Made by a program: the position numbers and the translations under genes | The notes under the pieces: model-generated | What the model saw: the letters and a program-made list of their open reading frames with translations, nothing else | Told to the model about the DNA's origin: nothing | Database searches by the model: none | DNA from: G963662675 sp963662675 | Lineage (GTDB): Bacteria > Bacteroidota > Bacteroidia > Bacteroidales > Prolixibacteraceae | Assembly (NCBI GenBank): GCA_963662675.2 | Contig: CAXXHP010000006.1 | Location: 120,290 to 184,289 of the forward strand | Reading direction: 5' to 3' | Length of the DNA stretch: 64,000 nt | Shown here: positions 18,213-26,666 of the stretch, in pieces | Numbering within the stretch: the first letter of the stretch is position 1 | Layout: each line of letters starts with the position of its first letter

Positions 18213-18416
18213 TAGATTTATTAAGGCATCTGCCTACAACCTTCGCTATTAATATCCTGCCACTTTCCGCTTTAATGACGACTGCCAGCAGTCCTAATCG
18301 ATCTGTATCTTAATTTAAATATTCTGATGAGGGTTAAACATATTTTGAATCCATTGCTCGAAATAAATCAAATGATTGTAATTTTAAAAACACGAAATCA
18401 GATGTTAGAGAAATAA
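18213..18416. other. Non-coding stretch with a small inverted repeat
   Basis: Part of a 563-nt gap between genes. It holds a short inverted repeat (GACTGC-CA-GCAGTC near 18279) and no open frame of note. It leads into the gene relic at 18417. Confidence 0.4.
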
Positions 18417-18605
18417 AAAACGTACAACATTGGAGGTGCAGCTTCTAGTTCAGAATTAGGTGGTGACCAGTTGCACTATCTATGGACTACCCTTCAGGGA
18501 GACTATATTCTAAAAGCAGAAGTACAACCTTTGGGGAAAGGCATTGATCTGCAAAAAAGTCTGGAATGGTTGGTAAGAATCATCAGTAACAGCAAAAAAC
18601 ATTAA
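18417..18605 (+). pseudogene. Relic of a TolB/biopolymer-transport-like protein (internal fragment)
   Basis: A 62-codon open frame with no start codon, closed by in-frame stops at 18414 and 18603. Its translation (YNIGGAASSSELGGDQLHYL, WTTLQGDYILKAEVQPLGKG and so on) recalls the amino-terminal beta-sandwich of secreted Bacteroidota proteins annotated as 'biopolymer transporter TolR'/TolB-like, where a FHYL...GDFIL.A.V...GKG..P...GWMVR pattern occurs. Here the ending EWLVRIISNSKKH is broken by the stop. No signal peptide and no propeller follow. I call it a decayed fragment; the family match is from memory. Confidence 0.55.
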
Positions 18606-18775
18606 TAGCATGTGCAATATTTATAGAACAAGGCTTCCTGAACTATATTCAGGATCTAAAAATCATTCTAGTTAAGATTCTGAAATATATCCAAAATGAT
18701 ATCTTTAAAGGCTTTTTAGATATCTTCAAGGGTTCAATCACATAAAAAAAACAATTCGTTTAAAAGAAATACAGA

Positions 18776-19627
18776 ATGGATAATTCAAAAAATAGCAACG
18801 TCATACTTATCAGAAAGGCATCGGGTGATGAAGAGCCATTCTCAACAACGAAGCTAGAACGCTCATTGGTAAATGCTGGAGCACAAGAAGACACAGTTTT
18901 AAAGATTGTTGCCGACATCGAAAATTGGATCTACCCCGGCGTGTCAACTAAAAAGATATATACCCGTGCATTTTCAATGCTGCGTTGCGAAAAAACAATT
19001 TCATCTTTGCGATATCGCTTGAAACAGGCCATTCTGGAGCTTGGCCCCTCCGGTTATCCGTTTGAAGACTTAATTGGGCAATTATTTAAATACAAAGGGT
19101 TTCACACCGAAGTTGGCGTAGTGGTTAATGGTCAATGTGTGACTCACGAAATGGATGTCATTGCCACCCAAAATCATACGCAACACCTAGTTGAGTGTAA
19201 ATACCACAAAGAACAAGGAAAACAAGTAAGTGTGCAGGTGCCGTTGTATGTCCGTTCGCGCGTGAATGACATCATTGCAAAGCGGCAAAACATGCCCGAA
19301 TACAAGGGTTATTCCTTTAAAGGATGGGTTGTTACCAATACTCGCTTCTCTTCAGATTCTATTAATTATGGCACCTGTAGCGGGTTAAACTTATTGGCAT
19401 GGGACTTTCCGGCTGGCAATGGATTGAAAGATCTCCTTGAGAGATATAAAATATATCCCATTACGGTTCTACGCAATCTTAGCATGAAAGAGAAACAACA
19501 CCTACTAAATCAGGGAATTGTTACTTGTGCACAATTATTAGAAAAGCCGGAGTCATTATCGTTTTTCGAGCTAAGTAAGAATAAACACAATCGATTAATG
19601 AAGGAGCTTAACAACAGTTGCACTTAA
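18776..19627 (+). CDS. ATP-cone fused to an Mrr-like restriction-endonuclease domain
   Basis: 283 aa. Residues about 8-95 form an ATP-cone (VILIRKASGDEEPFSTTKLE and so on), the nucleotide-binding module of NrdR and ribonucleotide reductases. Residues about 98-220 are an Mrr-type PD-(D/E)xK nuclease: FEDLIGQLFKYKGF, then HEMDVIA with Asp127, and VECKYH with Glu140-x-Lys142. About 60 further residues end the protein. It predicts a nuclease controlled by ATP/dATP, possibly modified-DNA-directed like Mrr, acting in the cytoplasm. Such fusions are known in Bacteroidota. No methyltransferase or specificity subunit is nearby. Confidence 0.85.
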   Translation: MDNSKNSNVILIRKASGDEEPFSTTKLERSLVNAGAQEDTVLKIVADIENWIYPGVSTKKIYTRAFSMLRCEKTISSLRYRLKQAILELGPSGYPFEDLIGQLFKYKGFHTEVGVVVNGQCVTHEMDVIATQNHTQHLVECKYHKEQGKQVSVQVPLYVRSRVNDIIAKRQNMPEYKGYSFKGWVVTNTRFSSDSINYGTCSGLNLLAWDFPAGNGLKDLLERYKIYPITVLRNLSMKEKQHLLNQGIVTCAQLLEKPESLSFFELSKNKHNRLMKELNNSCT

Positions 19628-19642
19628 TCAGTTCCATCACCT

Positions 19643-19670
19643 CGTCATTGCGAGTATGGCGAAACAATCT
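19643..19670. repeat. Dispersed repeat copy (B1) overlapping a start codon
   Basis: Begins CGTCATTGCGAG and ends ACAATCT, the same arms as the palindrome at 56330-56409. It spans the ATG at 19656 of the following pseudouridine synthase gene. Confidence 0.5.
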
Positions 19671-20621
19671 GAACTCAGTCGGATTGTAATCTGTTTAAAA
19701 AAGTACCGACTACAGCTCCACACGAACAGCGTTTACAATCAAATTAGATACATCATCAAGCCAACCGAATCACATATTGTTCCTAACCTTCAAACCCCTA
19801 TTCGACTTCAGGAATATGGTGTCGGTATCTTCAATGCAGCTTTAACGAAATCGGCATTAAAAAAAGCATTGAAGAAACAGTACATTACGGTTAATGATGC
19901 TATTGCTACTTCGGCTACGTTTATAAATGGAGGTGAATGCATTCAATTATTCATTCCAGAGGAAGTTAGTCCTAGAAAAAAACTAGCCTTGCAACTTGAC
20001 ATACTTTTTGAAGATGACCACTTGGCCGTGATCCATAAACCTGCCGGTATTTTGGTAAGCGGAAATAGTTTTAAGACCATTGCCAATGCCTTAGCTCAAA
20101 ACATCAAACGCAGTAACCTTACAGATGCGACAACCCCTCATCCTGTTCACCGACTAGATTATGCAACCACCGGTATTTTACTGATTGGGAAAACGAATAG
20201 TAGTATTCGTGCTCTAAATAAAATGTTTGAAAACAATGAGGTTAAAAAAACTTACTATGCTGTAAGCATTGGTGAAATGAACGATCTAGGAGAAATCACG
20301 TCAGAAATCGATGGCAAAAAATCTCAATCGAATTATACATTAAAAGCATCCGCTCCATCAAAAAAATTCGGCAAACTCAATTTGGTCGAATTAACCCCTC
20401 AGACCGGAAGAAGGCATCAATTGCGTATACATCTGTCGAGTATTGGAAATCCGATATTGGGAGACAAACAATATGGAACTGAGAATTTAATATTAAACGG
20501 CAAAGGACTTTATTTGCACGCCTATTCGTTAGAATTTATACATCCATTTACAACTGAAAAAATTTACATAAAAGATGAATTGCCTCAACGTTTTAAAAAA
20601 CTATACCCTCAACTAAAATAG
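19656..20621 (+). CDS. RluA-family pseudouridine synthase
   Basis: 321 aa. An S4-like RNA-binding region (about 55-110, with LKKALKKQYITVNDAIA) precedes the catalytic domain (about 110-310). The active-site motif HRLDYATTG has Asp168; PQTGRRHQLRIHLSSIG and PILGDKQYG are further RluA motifs. It isomerises a uridine in structured RNA; which one cannot be told. The first 35 residues (MAKQSELSRIV and so on) do not look like the family and lie in a repeat element, yet I see no other good start before the family-like part begins at about residue 36. True start uncertain. Confidence 0.88.
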   Translation: MAKQSELSRIVICLKKYRLQLHTNSVYNQIRYIIKPTESHIVPNLQTPIRLQEYGVGIFNAALTKSALKKALKKQYITVNDAIATSATFINGGECIQLFIPEEVSPRKKLALQLDILFEDDHLAVIHKPAGILVSGNSFKTIANALAQNIKRSNLTDATTPHPVHRLDYATTGILLIGKTNSSIRALNKMFENNEVKKTYYAVSIGEMNDLGEITSEIDGKKSQSNYTLKASAPSKKFGKLNLVELTPQTGRRHQLRIHLSSIGNPILGDKQYGTENLILNGKGLYLHAYSLEFIHPFTTEKIYIKDELPQRFKKLYPQLK

Positions 20622-20770
20622 TTAAAACGTATCCGATAATCTCATTTCCTCAGATCCCAAAGCTTTCAAATAAAGTCTCTGTGCTTTGTTCTAAGTACGG
20701 AGCAAATCAGCACTCACCGCACAAAAATATGCGCTCGCAGTCGATTCTAAATCACCCAATCTCTAAAAAC

Positions 20771-20794
20771 AAAAAAACCGGCACGATGGCCGGC
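20771..20794 (-). terminator. Terminator of the DUF4395 gene
   Basis: CCGGC (20778-20782) pairs with GCCGG (20789-20793). On the minus strand the hairpin is followed directly by a run of seven T (complement of 20771-20777). Confidence 0.65.
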
Positions 20795-20821
20795 TGAAAA
20801 AAACTATATCTGCAAAAACTA

Positions 20822-21262
20822 CTAATTCTTATAAAAAGGCAATACCAGATAAGTATAAATGGTACACCCTGCACAAAATGCAAAAGCAAATTCAAGGGCA
20901 GCAAAAAATATCAGAATGCCACCAACAATAAAAGCCGGTGCTGTATACTGCATCGCATACAAAATCGAGAAAACTAATGTCATGGTCAACCCCATACGAG
21001 CTGCAAATATTTTAGGTGCTTTGTCGGTCTGCTTTAAGGGCAGTTTCATAAGCTTCACCATCCAATAACTGGCACAACTCATTGGACTAAACTTCATGTT
21101 TGTAAATCCACGAATGAAAAAATCAGCAACTAAAAATGCCATCAAAAACCAAGAACCTAATGCAAAAGCAGTAATTACTACAATAATGGTAAGCAATGCC
21201 GTTAAGCGAGTCACCTTCTCATTTACACGTTCATCTGATATGGGACAAAATAAATTCTTCAT
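20822..21262 (-). CDS. DUF4395 membrane protein
   Basis: 146 aa with four predicted TM helices (about 22-40, 41-55, 88-106, 110-132). The family start MKNLFCPISDERVNEKVTRL with its CP motif and the Cys-containing FAFCAGCTIY near the end both match DUF4395. These inner-membrane proteins occur widely, often beside thiol/disulfide or thiosulfate-related genes; function unknown. It is monocistronic, with a terminator just downstream and the menaquinone operon on the opposite strand upstream. Confidence 0.85.
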   Translation of the reverse strand: MKNLFCPISDERVNEKVTRLTALLTIIVVITAFALGSWFLMAFLVADFFIRGFTNMKFSPMSCASYWMVKLMKLPLKQTDKAPKIFAARMGLTMTLVFSILYAMQYTAPAFIVGGILIFFAALEFAFAFCAGCTIYTYLVLPFYKN

Positions 21263-21496
21263 ACTCCTCCTTTAATCCAATCTTTGCATTCAATAAACAA
21301 ACGTTCATCTCAATGGTTTCTCTGAAATTTAAAATGTTTGTTAATAATCCACTGCTCCTTCCAATCAAAAAACTACGCCATTTTGTGAGTCTTTATTAGT
21401 CATATCCTATTTTGATGAGACAAATAAGAACACAAGTCTTTTAAAAAATTAAAACTATGCACTATTTTAGAGCTTTCATTTACGAAGGAACTGATT

Positions 21497-21931
21497 ATGG
21501 AACTTAGCTTACTCAATATCAACACACCTCTCGAATTAATTAATCAGATGACCCATGAAGGTCTTCTTGGTAGCATCGGCATTGAATTCACAAAAATTGC
21601 AGAAGGGCTTGTTGAGGGAACACTTCAATTGTCAGAGAAAAACAGTCGCCCGGGAGGAATATTGCATGGTGGAGCCAATCTTGCCCTGGCAGAAACGGTA
21701 GCTGGAATGGGAAGTATGATGCTGGTTGACATGAGTGAATTTGATGTTTTGGGCATTCATGTTACTGCAAGCCACACCGGTGTTTTAAAGAAAGGAAAAG
21801 CTTTGGCAGAAGCAAAAATCATCCATCAGGGAAACCAGACGCATATTTGGAATGTTGATATTAGAAATGAAGACGGACGGCTAATATCTACTGCCCGGGT
21901 AACAAATATGATTGTAAAAAAGAATGACTGA
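21497..21931 (+). CDS. Hotdog-fold PaaI-type thioesterase, probably DHNA-CoA thioesterase
   Basis: 144 aa single-domain hotdog protein. The PGGILHGGANLALAETVAG segment is the central helix with the conserved HGG and Glu used for catalysis in PaaI/MenI-type enzymes. As first gene of the menaquinone operon, overlapping menF by 8 nt, it most likely hydrolyses 1,4-dihydroxy-2-naphthoyl-CoA to DHNA (MenI role). The family assignment is from sequence; the substrate is inferred from context. Confidence 0.88.
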   Translation: MELSLLNINTPLELINQMTHEGLLGSIGIEFTKIAEGLVEGTLQLSEKNSRPGGILHGGANLALAETVAGMGSMMLVDMSEFDVLGIHVTASHTGVLKKGKALAEAKIIHQGNQTHIWNVDIRNEDGRLISTARVTNMIVKKND

Positions 21932-23039
21932 TACCGAAACACTTATTCATTTTCTGGATCAATTAGTTGCAAAGAGCTGCTCTTTTGCTCTTTGGTCAGT
22001 TCCGGGAAATGCAACGCTTGAAATTCTGATATCCGAAAAGCCGGAACTAGTTGAAAAAGCACAAATCGGAAACCTAAACGGACAAGAAGGTTTCGTTTTT
22101 GCCCCATATGAGATTAGCGAAAGATCACCTTTAGTTTTTCTAAAACCAGACATTTACCGAACGGGTATTGATCAGATTATTAAGATCGATTTGAATGAAT
22201 TCCCAGATAGTTGCTCCGAAAAAGATGAAACGGAAGATCATTATATTATTCCCAAAGAGCAGTATTTAAAGGACATTGAGAATACCATTTCCGAAATCAA
22301 AAAAACAAAGCTTGCAAAAGCAATTATTTCCAGGCTAATTCTTCATAAGAGAGATAACGAATCGCTGGGAAGACTCTTCCAGCAGTTATTCGAACAAACG
22401 CCAAATGCATTTGTCTATCTGGTGAATTTGCCAAAGGCAGGACTGTGGATGGGAGCCACTCCCGAGGTTCTTTTAAAATCAGAAGGAGGAAATCTGGAGA
22501 CCGTGTCTTTAGCGGGAACCCAGTCACGACGAAATGATTCAGACTACAGCTGGCACACCAAAGACATTGAAGAGCAAGCATTCGTGTCGAGATATTTACT
22601 GGACATTTTTTACCAGTTTAACATTCACCCCTACACCACTCAAGGACCCGAAACACTGGAGAGTGGACAAGTGGCCCACCTAAGTACCAGCTTTCGGTTC
22701 GCATCAAAAAAGCTAAGTTCAAATTTGGGAGACTTTATAGCTGAACTTCATCCCACACCAGCAGTTTGTGGCTATCCAAAATCGAAAGCAGCTCGTTTTA
22801 TTCCAAAAATTGAAAAGCATGATCGCCGTTATTATACAGGCTACATAGGACCTTGGCGATTAAATGATTCCATCAGATTATTTGTAAATTTGCGATGCAT
22901 GGAGATCACCCCCAAACAATACATTTTATATTCGGGAGGTGGTATTACGTCCAAATCAATACCGGAAGATGAATGGGAAGAGACAAACAAAAAAGCACAA
23001 ACACTTTTATCAGCCATCGAAGCTGTTCAAAATACATGA
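21924..23039 (+). CDS. menF: Isochorismate synthase
   Basis: 371 aa chorismate-binding enzyme. It converts chorismate to isochorismate, the first step toward menaquinone. Key motifs: KLAKAIISRLI, MGATPEVLLKSEGG, TVSLAGTQ, and ELHPTPAVCGYPKSKA with the catalytic/Mg region, then RRYYTGYIGPW. It is somewhat shorter than E. coli MenF (431 aa), with a reduced N-terminal domain as usual in Bacteroidota. The start overlaps the thioesterase gene by 8 nt, and its TGA overlaps the menD ATG. Confidence 0.94.
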   Translation: MTDTETLIHFLDQLVAKSCSFALWSVPGNATLEILISEKPELVEKAQIGNLNGQEGFVFAPYEISERSPLVFLKPDIYRTGIDQIIKIDLNEFPDSCSEKDETEDHYIIPKEQYLKDIENTISEIKKTKLAKAIISRLILHKRDNESLGRLFQQLFEQTPNAFVYLVNLPKAGLWMGATPEVLLKSEGGNLETVSLAGTQSRRNDSDYSWHTKDIEEQAFVSRYLLDIFYQFNIHPYTTQGPETLESGQVAHLSTSFRFASKKLSSNLGDFIAELHPTPAVCGYPKSKAARFIPKIEKHDRRYYTGYIGPWRLNDSIRLFVNLRCMEITPKQYILYSGGGITSKSIPEDEWEETNKKAQTLLSAIEAVQNT

Positions 23040-24718
23040 TTTCAACAAAAAAGCACATTCAACAATTGGCTGCCATTTTACTGGCAAAGGGAATTGATGA
23101 TGTCATCATTTCACCTGGATCGCGCAACGGCCCGCTCACGCACACTTTTGTGGGTAGCGGTCAATTTAACTGTCGCAACATTGTGGACGAACGCAGTGCC
23201 GCCTACTTTGCAATAGGGCTATCACAGGCCAAGCAAAAACCTGTCGTTATTGTTTGCAGTTCCGGCACAGCAACGCTTAATTACACGCCCGCCGTGGCTG
23301 AAGCTTACTACCTCAACATTCCACTAATTGTGCTTACTGCCGATCGCCCTGACTATTGGATTGACCAAGCAGAAAGCCAATGCATCAGACAAACGAACAT
23401 TTATCAGAATTTCACCAAGAAGGAAGTAACCCTGCCTTTGGGCGAATCAGAAAAGGAACTCTGGCATGCAGCCCGAGAAATCAACGAATGCATGAATGTG
23501 GCCATTTCAGGAACGCCTGCCCCTGTGCATATCAACATCCCATTGGAAGAACCTTTGCACGATTTATTGAATGAGCAACTTCCACCCGTGAAGGTAATTG
23601 AACCGGCAGGAATGCAATCGGGGTTAACAGAAACTGAGCTTGAAAAACTTGCTTCGGTTTTTAATCAGGCAAAAAAAGTACTGATATTACCCGGACAACA
23701 AATCCCCAATCCCGGACTCGAAAACCAACTGGAAGAGCTAACTGCCAAAACTGGTGCAGTTGTATTAAAAGAGCATCTGGCCAATCTCAACGATTCAAAT
23801 TTTTGCAGCAGCATTGACCCGGTAATGGCTTCTTTACTCGAAGATAACATTGAGGATTTTCAACCAGACCTGCTCATTAGCTTTGGCGGACAGTTTGTTT
23901 CGAAATCGCTTAAACAGTTTCTACGGAAGAATAAACCGACCAACCATTGGCACCTGAGTTTATCGGGTGAGCATTTCGATACTTACCAGTCGCTCACAAA
24001 AGTGATCAATCAGGATGCAGCCGACTTTTGGGGTCAATTTTTGGGAAAAGTAAATGAGAAAGACTCCGAATACCTGAAGCACTGGAAAGAGAAAGAAACA
24101 CAGGTCAACCAACAACGTGATACCTTTATCAACCAATCCGTATTTTCTGACCTGACGGTGTTTGAGCAAATCAGCAAAGCCATTCCCGAAAACACAGTCG
24201 TTCACTTTGGGAACAGCACGCCTGTACGTTATGGATTGATTTGCAATCCTGTGAAAAATGCTCAATACTTTGGCAACCGGGGTACCAGTGGCATTGATGG
24301 CTCATTGTCTGCTGCCGTAGGTTTTGCCTCCGAATCGGAAAAACTGAACACCATCATTTTAGGCGATCTTTCGTTTTTCTATGACTCCAATGCCCTGTTC
24401 AATAAATATATTGGCAGCAACCTTCGGGTGATTGTCATTAATAACCGGGGCGGAAATATTTTCAGCCTCATCAAAGGTCCGGGAGAAACACCCGCTTTCC
24501 GTGAACATTTTTTCACAGAAAATCCGTTTAAAGCGAAAGGCATTGCCCAAACGTTTGGCTTGAATTATCTCAAGGCCGAAAGCAAAAGTGAACTGGAATC
24601 GATCTTACAGCAATTCTATTCTCCCGAACAACAACAAGCCACCCTATTGGAGATTTTCACCGATGCGGAAATCAATACAGAAGTGTTTAGAGGATTATTT
24701 AAAGCTGTAAAAAAATAG
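23036..24718 (+). CDS. menD: 2-succinyl-5-enolpyruvyl-6-hydroxy-3-cyclohexene-1-carboxylate synthase
   Basis: 560 aa from the ATG at 23036 (ATGA overlap with menF). A longer frame from 22973 would only overlap menF without homology. A ThDP-dependent enzyme that adds a succinyl unit from 2-oxoglutarate to isochorismate. Motifs: ISPGSRNGPLTHTF, ERSAAYFAIGL with the catalytic Glu, and the cofactor-binding GNRGTSGIDGSLSAAVG followed by GDLSFFYDSNAL and NNRGGNIFSLI. Followed by a repeat element of about 210 nt before menB. Confidence 0.96.
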   Translation: MISTKKHIQQLAAILLAKGIDDVIISPGSRNGPLTHTFVGSGQFNCRNIVDERSAAYFAIGLSQAKQKPVVIVCSSGTATLNYTPAVAEAYYLNIPLIVLTADRPDYWIDQAESQCIRQTNIYQNFTKKEVTLPLGESEKELWHAAREINECMNVAISGTPAPVHINIPLEEPLHDLLNEQLPPVKVIEPAGMQSGLTETELEKLASVFNQAKKVLILPGQQIPNPGLENQLEELTAKTGAVVLKEHLANLNDSNFCSSIDPVMASLLEDNIEDFQPDLLISFGGQFVSKSLKQFLRKNKPTNHWHLSLSGEHFDTYQSLTKVINQDAADFWGQFLGKVNEKDSEYLKHWKEKETQVNQQRDTFINQSVFSDLTVFEQISKAIPENTVVHFGNSTPVRYGLICNPVKNAQYFGNRGTSGIDGSLSAAVGFASESEKLNTIILGDLSFFYDSNALFNKYIGSNLRVIVINNRGGNIFSLIKGPGETPAFREHFFTENPFKAKGIAQTFGLNYLKAESKSELESILQQFYSPEQQQATLLEIFTDAEINTEVFRGLFKAVKK

Positions 24719-24747
24719 ATACGGTTGAGCGACATAATGAATTAACT

Positions 24748-24957
24748 GCCCTTTCAGGGCGAACCCAATTTGGTTGACATTCATAACCCAAGGCGTTGCC
24801 GTTGGGCTAAAACAATTTGGGCTTTCAGCCCGCAGTAAGAAAAAGAAATATATAGATCATAAAAAGATCATTCAATATTTTACGTCCTGAAGGGACAACC
24901 CAACGGCAACGCCTTGGGATAAATAGAAATAAAACGTATCATGCGCCCTGAAAGGGC
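24748..24957. repeat. Inverted-repeat element within the menaquinone operon
   Basis: Two pairs of perfect arms. A 20-nt arm (24787-24806, CCCAAGGCGTTGCCGTTGGG) is the exact reverse complement of 24899-24918. GCCCTTTCAGGGC (24748-24760) is the reverse complement of 24945-24957. Between them are further copies of the mini-palindrome (24882-24896; about 24820-24832). There is no coding frame. It looks like a non-autonomous dispersed palindrome, and RNA from it would fold into a long hairpin between menD and menB. Confidence 0.7.
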
Positions 24958-24995
24958 AACTTAGAAAGAAAATAATAACTGTAAAACATCATACA

Positions 24996-25820
24996 ATGAC
25001 GACTAAAAGAACATGGGAAACCATTAAAGCATACGAAGATATTTTCTTCGACTACTACGATGGGATTGGTAAAATCACCATCAACCGTGAGCGTTACCGC
25101 AATGCGTTTCGCCCAACAACAGTGAATGAAATCAGCGATGCGCTGAAAATCTGCCGCGAAGATCAGCACATTAACGTAGTAGTGCTGACTGGTGCAGGCG
25201 ACAAAGCATTTTGTGCAGGCGGTGACCAAACCGTAAAAGGCAAAGGTGGCTACATTGATAAAGACGGTATTCCTCGCCTCAACATTCTAGAAGTGCAAAA
25301 GCAAATACGCAGCATGCCAAAGCCGGTTATTGCTATGGTAAATGGCTTTGCCATTGGTGGCGGCCATGTGTTGCATGTAGTTTGTGATATCAGCATTGCC
25401 AGCGAGAATGCCATTTTCGGTCAGACAGGACCTAAAGTTGGCAGCTTCGATGCAGGCTTGGGTTCATCATATCTGGCGAGTATCGTCGGACAAAAGAAAG
25501 CCCGAGAGATCTGGTTCATGTGCCGCCAATACTCAGCTGCCGAAGCTCTGGAAATGGGCTTGGTAAACAAAGTAGTGCCGTTTGACCAATTGGAAGACGA
25601 AACTGTGGCCTGGGCACAAAAAATGCAGGAACATAGTCCGCTAGCTTTGCGCATGCTAAAACTGGGGCTAAATGCAGAACTTGACGGTCAAATAGGTATT
25701 CAGGAATTTGCCGGTAACGCTACACTTCTTTATTACCTGACAGAAGAGGCACAAGAAGGCAAACACGCATTTCTTGAAAAACGCAAACCCGACTTTAGTA
25801 AATATCCGAAGTTCCCTTAA
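24996..25820 (+). CDS. menB: 1,4-dihydroxy-2-naphthoyl-CoA synthase
   Basis: 274 aa crotonase-fold enzyme that closes the second ring of menaquinone from o-succinylbenzoyl-CoA. Clear motifs: KITINRERYRNAFRP, GAGDKAFCAGGDQTVKG, NGFAIGGGHVLHVVCD (oxyanion hole), GPKVGSFDAGLGSSYLA and the C-terminal FLEKRKPDFSKYP typical of MenB. Length matches the family. It is separated from menD by the inverted-repeat element. Confidence 0.97.
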   Translation: MTTKRTWETIKAYEDIFFDYYDGIGKITINRERYRNAFRPTTVNEISDALKICREDQHINVVVLTGAGDKAFCAGGDQTVKGKGGYIDKDGIPRLNILEVQKQIRSMPKPVIAMVNGFAIGGGHVLHVVCDISIASENAIFGQTGPKVGSFDAGLGSSYLASIVGQKKAREIWFMCRQYSAAEALEMGLVNKVVPFDQLEDETVAWAQKMQEHSPLALRMLKLGLNAELDGQIGIQEFAGNATLLYYLTEEAQEGKHAFLEKRKPDFSKYPKFP

Positions 25821-25835
25821 ATTCAGGGGATTTAT

Positions 25836-26660
25836 ATGAGTTACAGTATGCCAAAAGAAATTCCCCAAATAGTATACAAATACAGAGATTGGAATAATTC
25901 GTTTCACAAAAACATATTACTCCATAACGAGATTTATTTGGCATCTCCAAAGGATTTCAATGATCCTTTCGATTGTAAAATCCCTAGGAATTTCCAGGCA
26001 CTGAACACAGAGGAGATTGAGAGTTTCAAAGAAGACCTTGCTAATGAGCAACGTCCAAAATACTCAGGAACTGATATCGAGTTCAGAAGAATACGGAAGG
26101 ATCTTGATAATAGGATGGAAGACATAGAAAAATTTCAGAATGAATATGAAGATAAATACTTCAATCAAATGGACGCGTACTATGGAATTCTATCATTAAG
26201 CAGAATTTACAATGGTATACTTTTGTGGGCACATTATGGATCGAATCATACAGGATTTTGTGTTGGATTTTGGGAAGAAAAGTTAAGACTCTTTTATCCT
26301 CGCCTCAACAGAACTGGATGTGTAATTTACAAATCAAAGTTCCCTGAATTGAAACCTAAAATTGAAAAGGATAAAGAAGAACAATTAAATCGTATCCATA
26401 CTCAAACTACAACAAAATCCCTTGAATGGAAAAACGAAAAGGAGTATCGACTGATAAAAGCTTTTAAAAAACCTCCTCTTCCATTTCAACGTTGCGTTAA
26501 TATTCCCGATGAAGTTTTTTCCGATGTTACTTTAGGCATCAATATTTCACAGGAAGATAAAGAAGAAATCATTCAAATTTGCAGAAAAAAAAGAATCCCT
26601 GTCTATCAAGCAACGAAGGTTCCTTTTAAGTTTGAGATAGATAGAGAATTGATAGAATAA
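25836..26660 (+). CDS. DUF2971 protein inserted in the menaquinone operon
   Basis: 274 aa. The DUF2971 pattern is clear: IVYKYRDWNN, then LHNEIYLASPKDFNDPFDC at the start, SLSRIYNGILLWAHYGSNHTGF in the middle, and WKNEKEYRLIKAF near the end. It is a soluble protein with no signal peptide. The family's function is unknown; members are often accessory and patchily distributed, including near defence loci. It lies 15 nt after menB and 6 nt before menA, in the same direction, so it is co-transcribed. It uses more A/T-rich codons than menB and menA, suggesting later insertion. Confidence 0.85.
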   Translation: MSYSMPKEIPQIVYKYRDWNNSFHKNILLHNEIYLASPKDFNDPFDCKIPRNFQALNTEEIESFKEDLANEQRPKYSGTDIEFRRIRKDLDNRMEDIEKFQNEYEDKYFNQMDAYYGILSLSRIYNGILLWAHYGSNHTGFCVGFWEEKLRLFYPRLNRTGCVIYKSKFPELKPKIEKDKEEQLNRIHTQTTTKSLEWKNEKEYRLIKAFKKPPLPFQRCVNIPDEVFSDVTLGINISQEDKEEIIQICRKKRIPVYQATKVPFKFEIDRELIE

Positions 26661-26666
26661 AAGAAT

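Noticed and set aside
18776..19627. NrdR transcriptional repressor
   Set aside because: The ATP-cone is present but the N-terminal zinc ribbon of NrdR is missing and a nuclease domain follows.
22973..23035. Longer start for menD
   Set aside because: The extra residues overlap menF in another frame and match nothing; the ATGA overlap start at 23036 is typical.
24748..24957. Insertion sequence in the men operon
   Set aside because: No transposase frame; only palindromic arms, so kept as a dispersed repeat.
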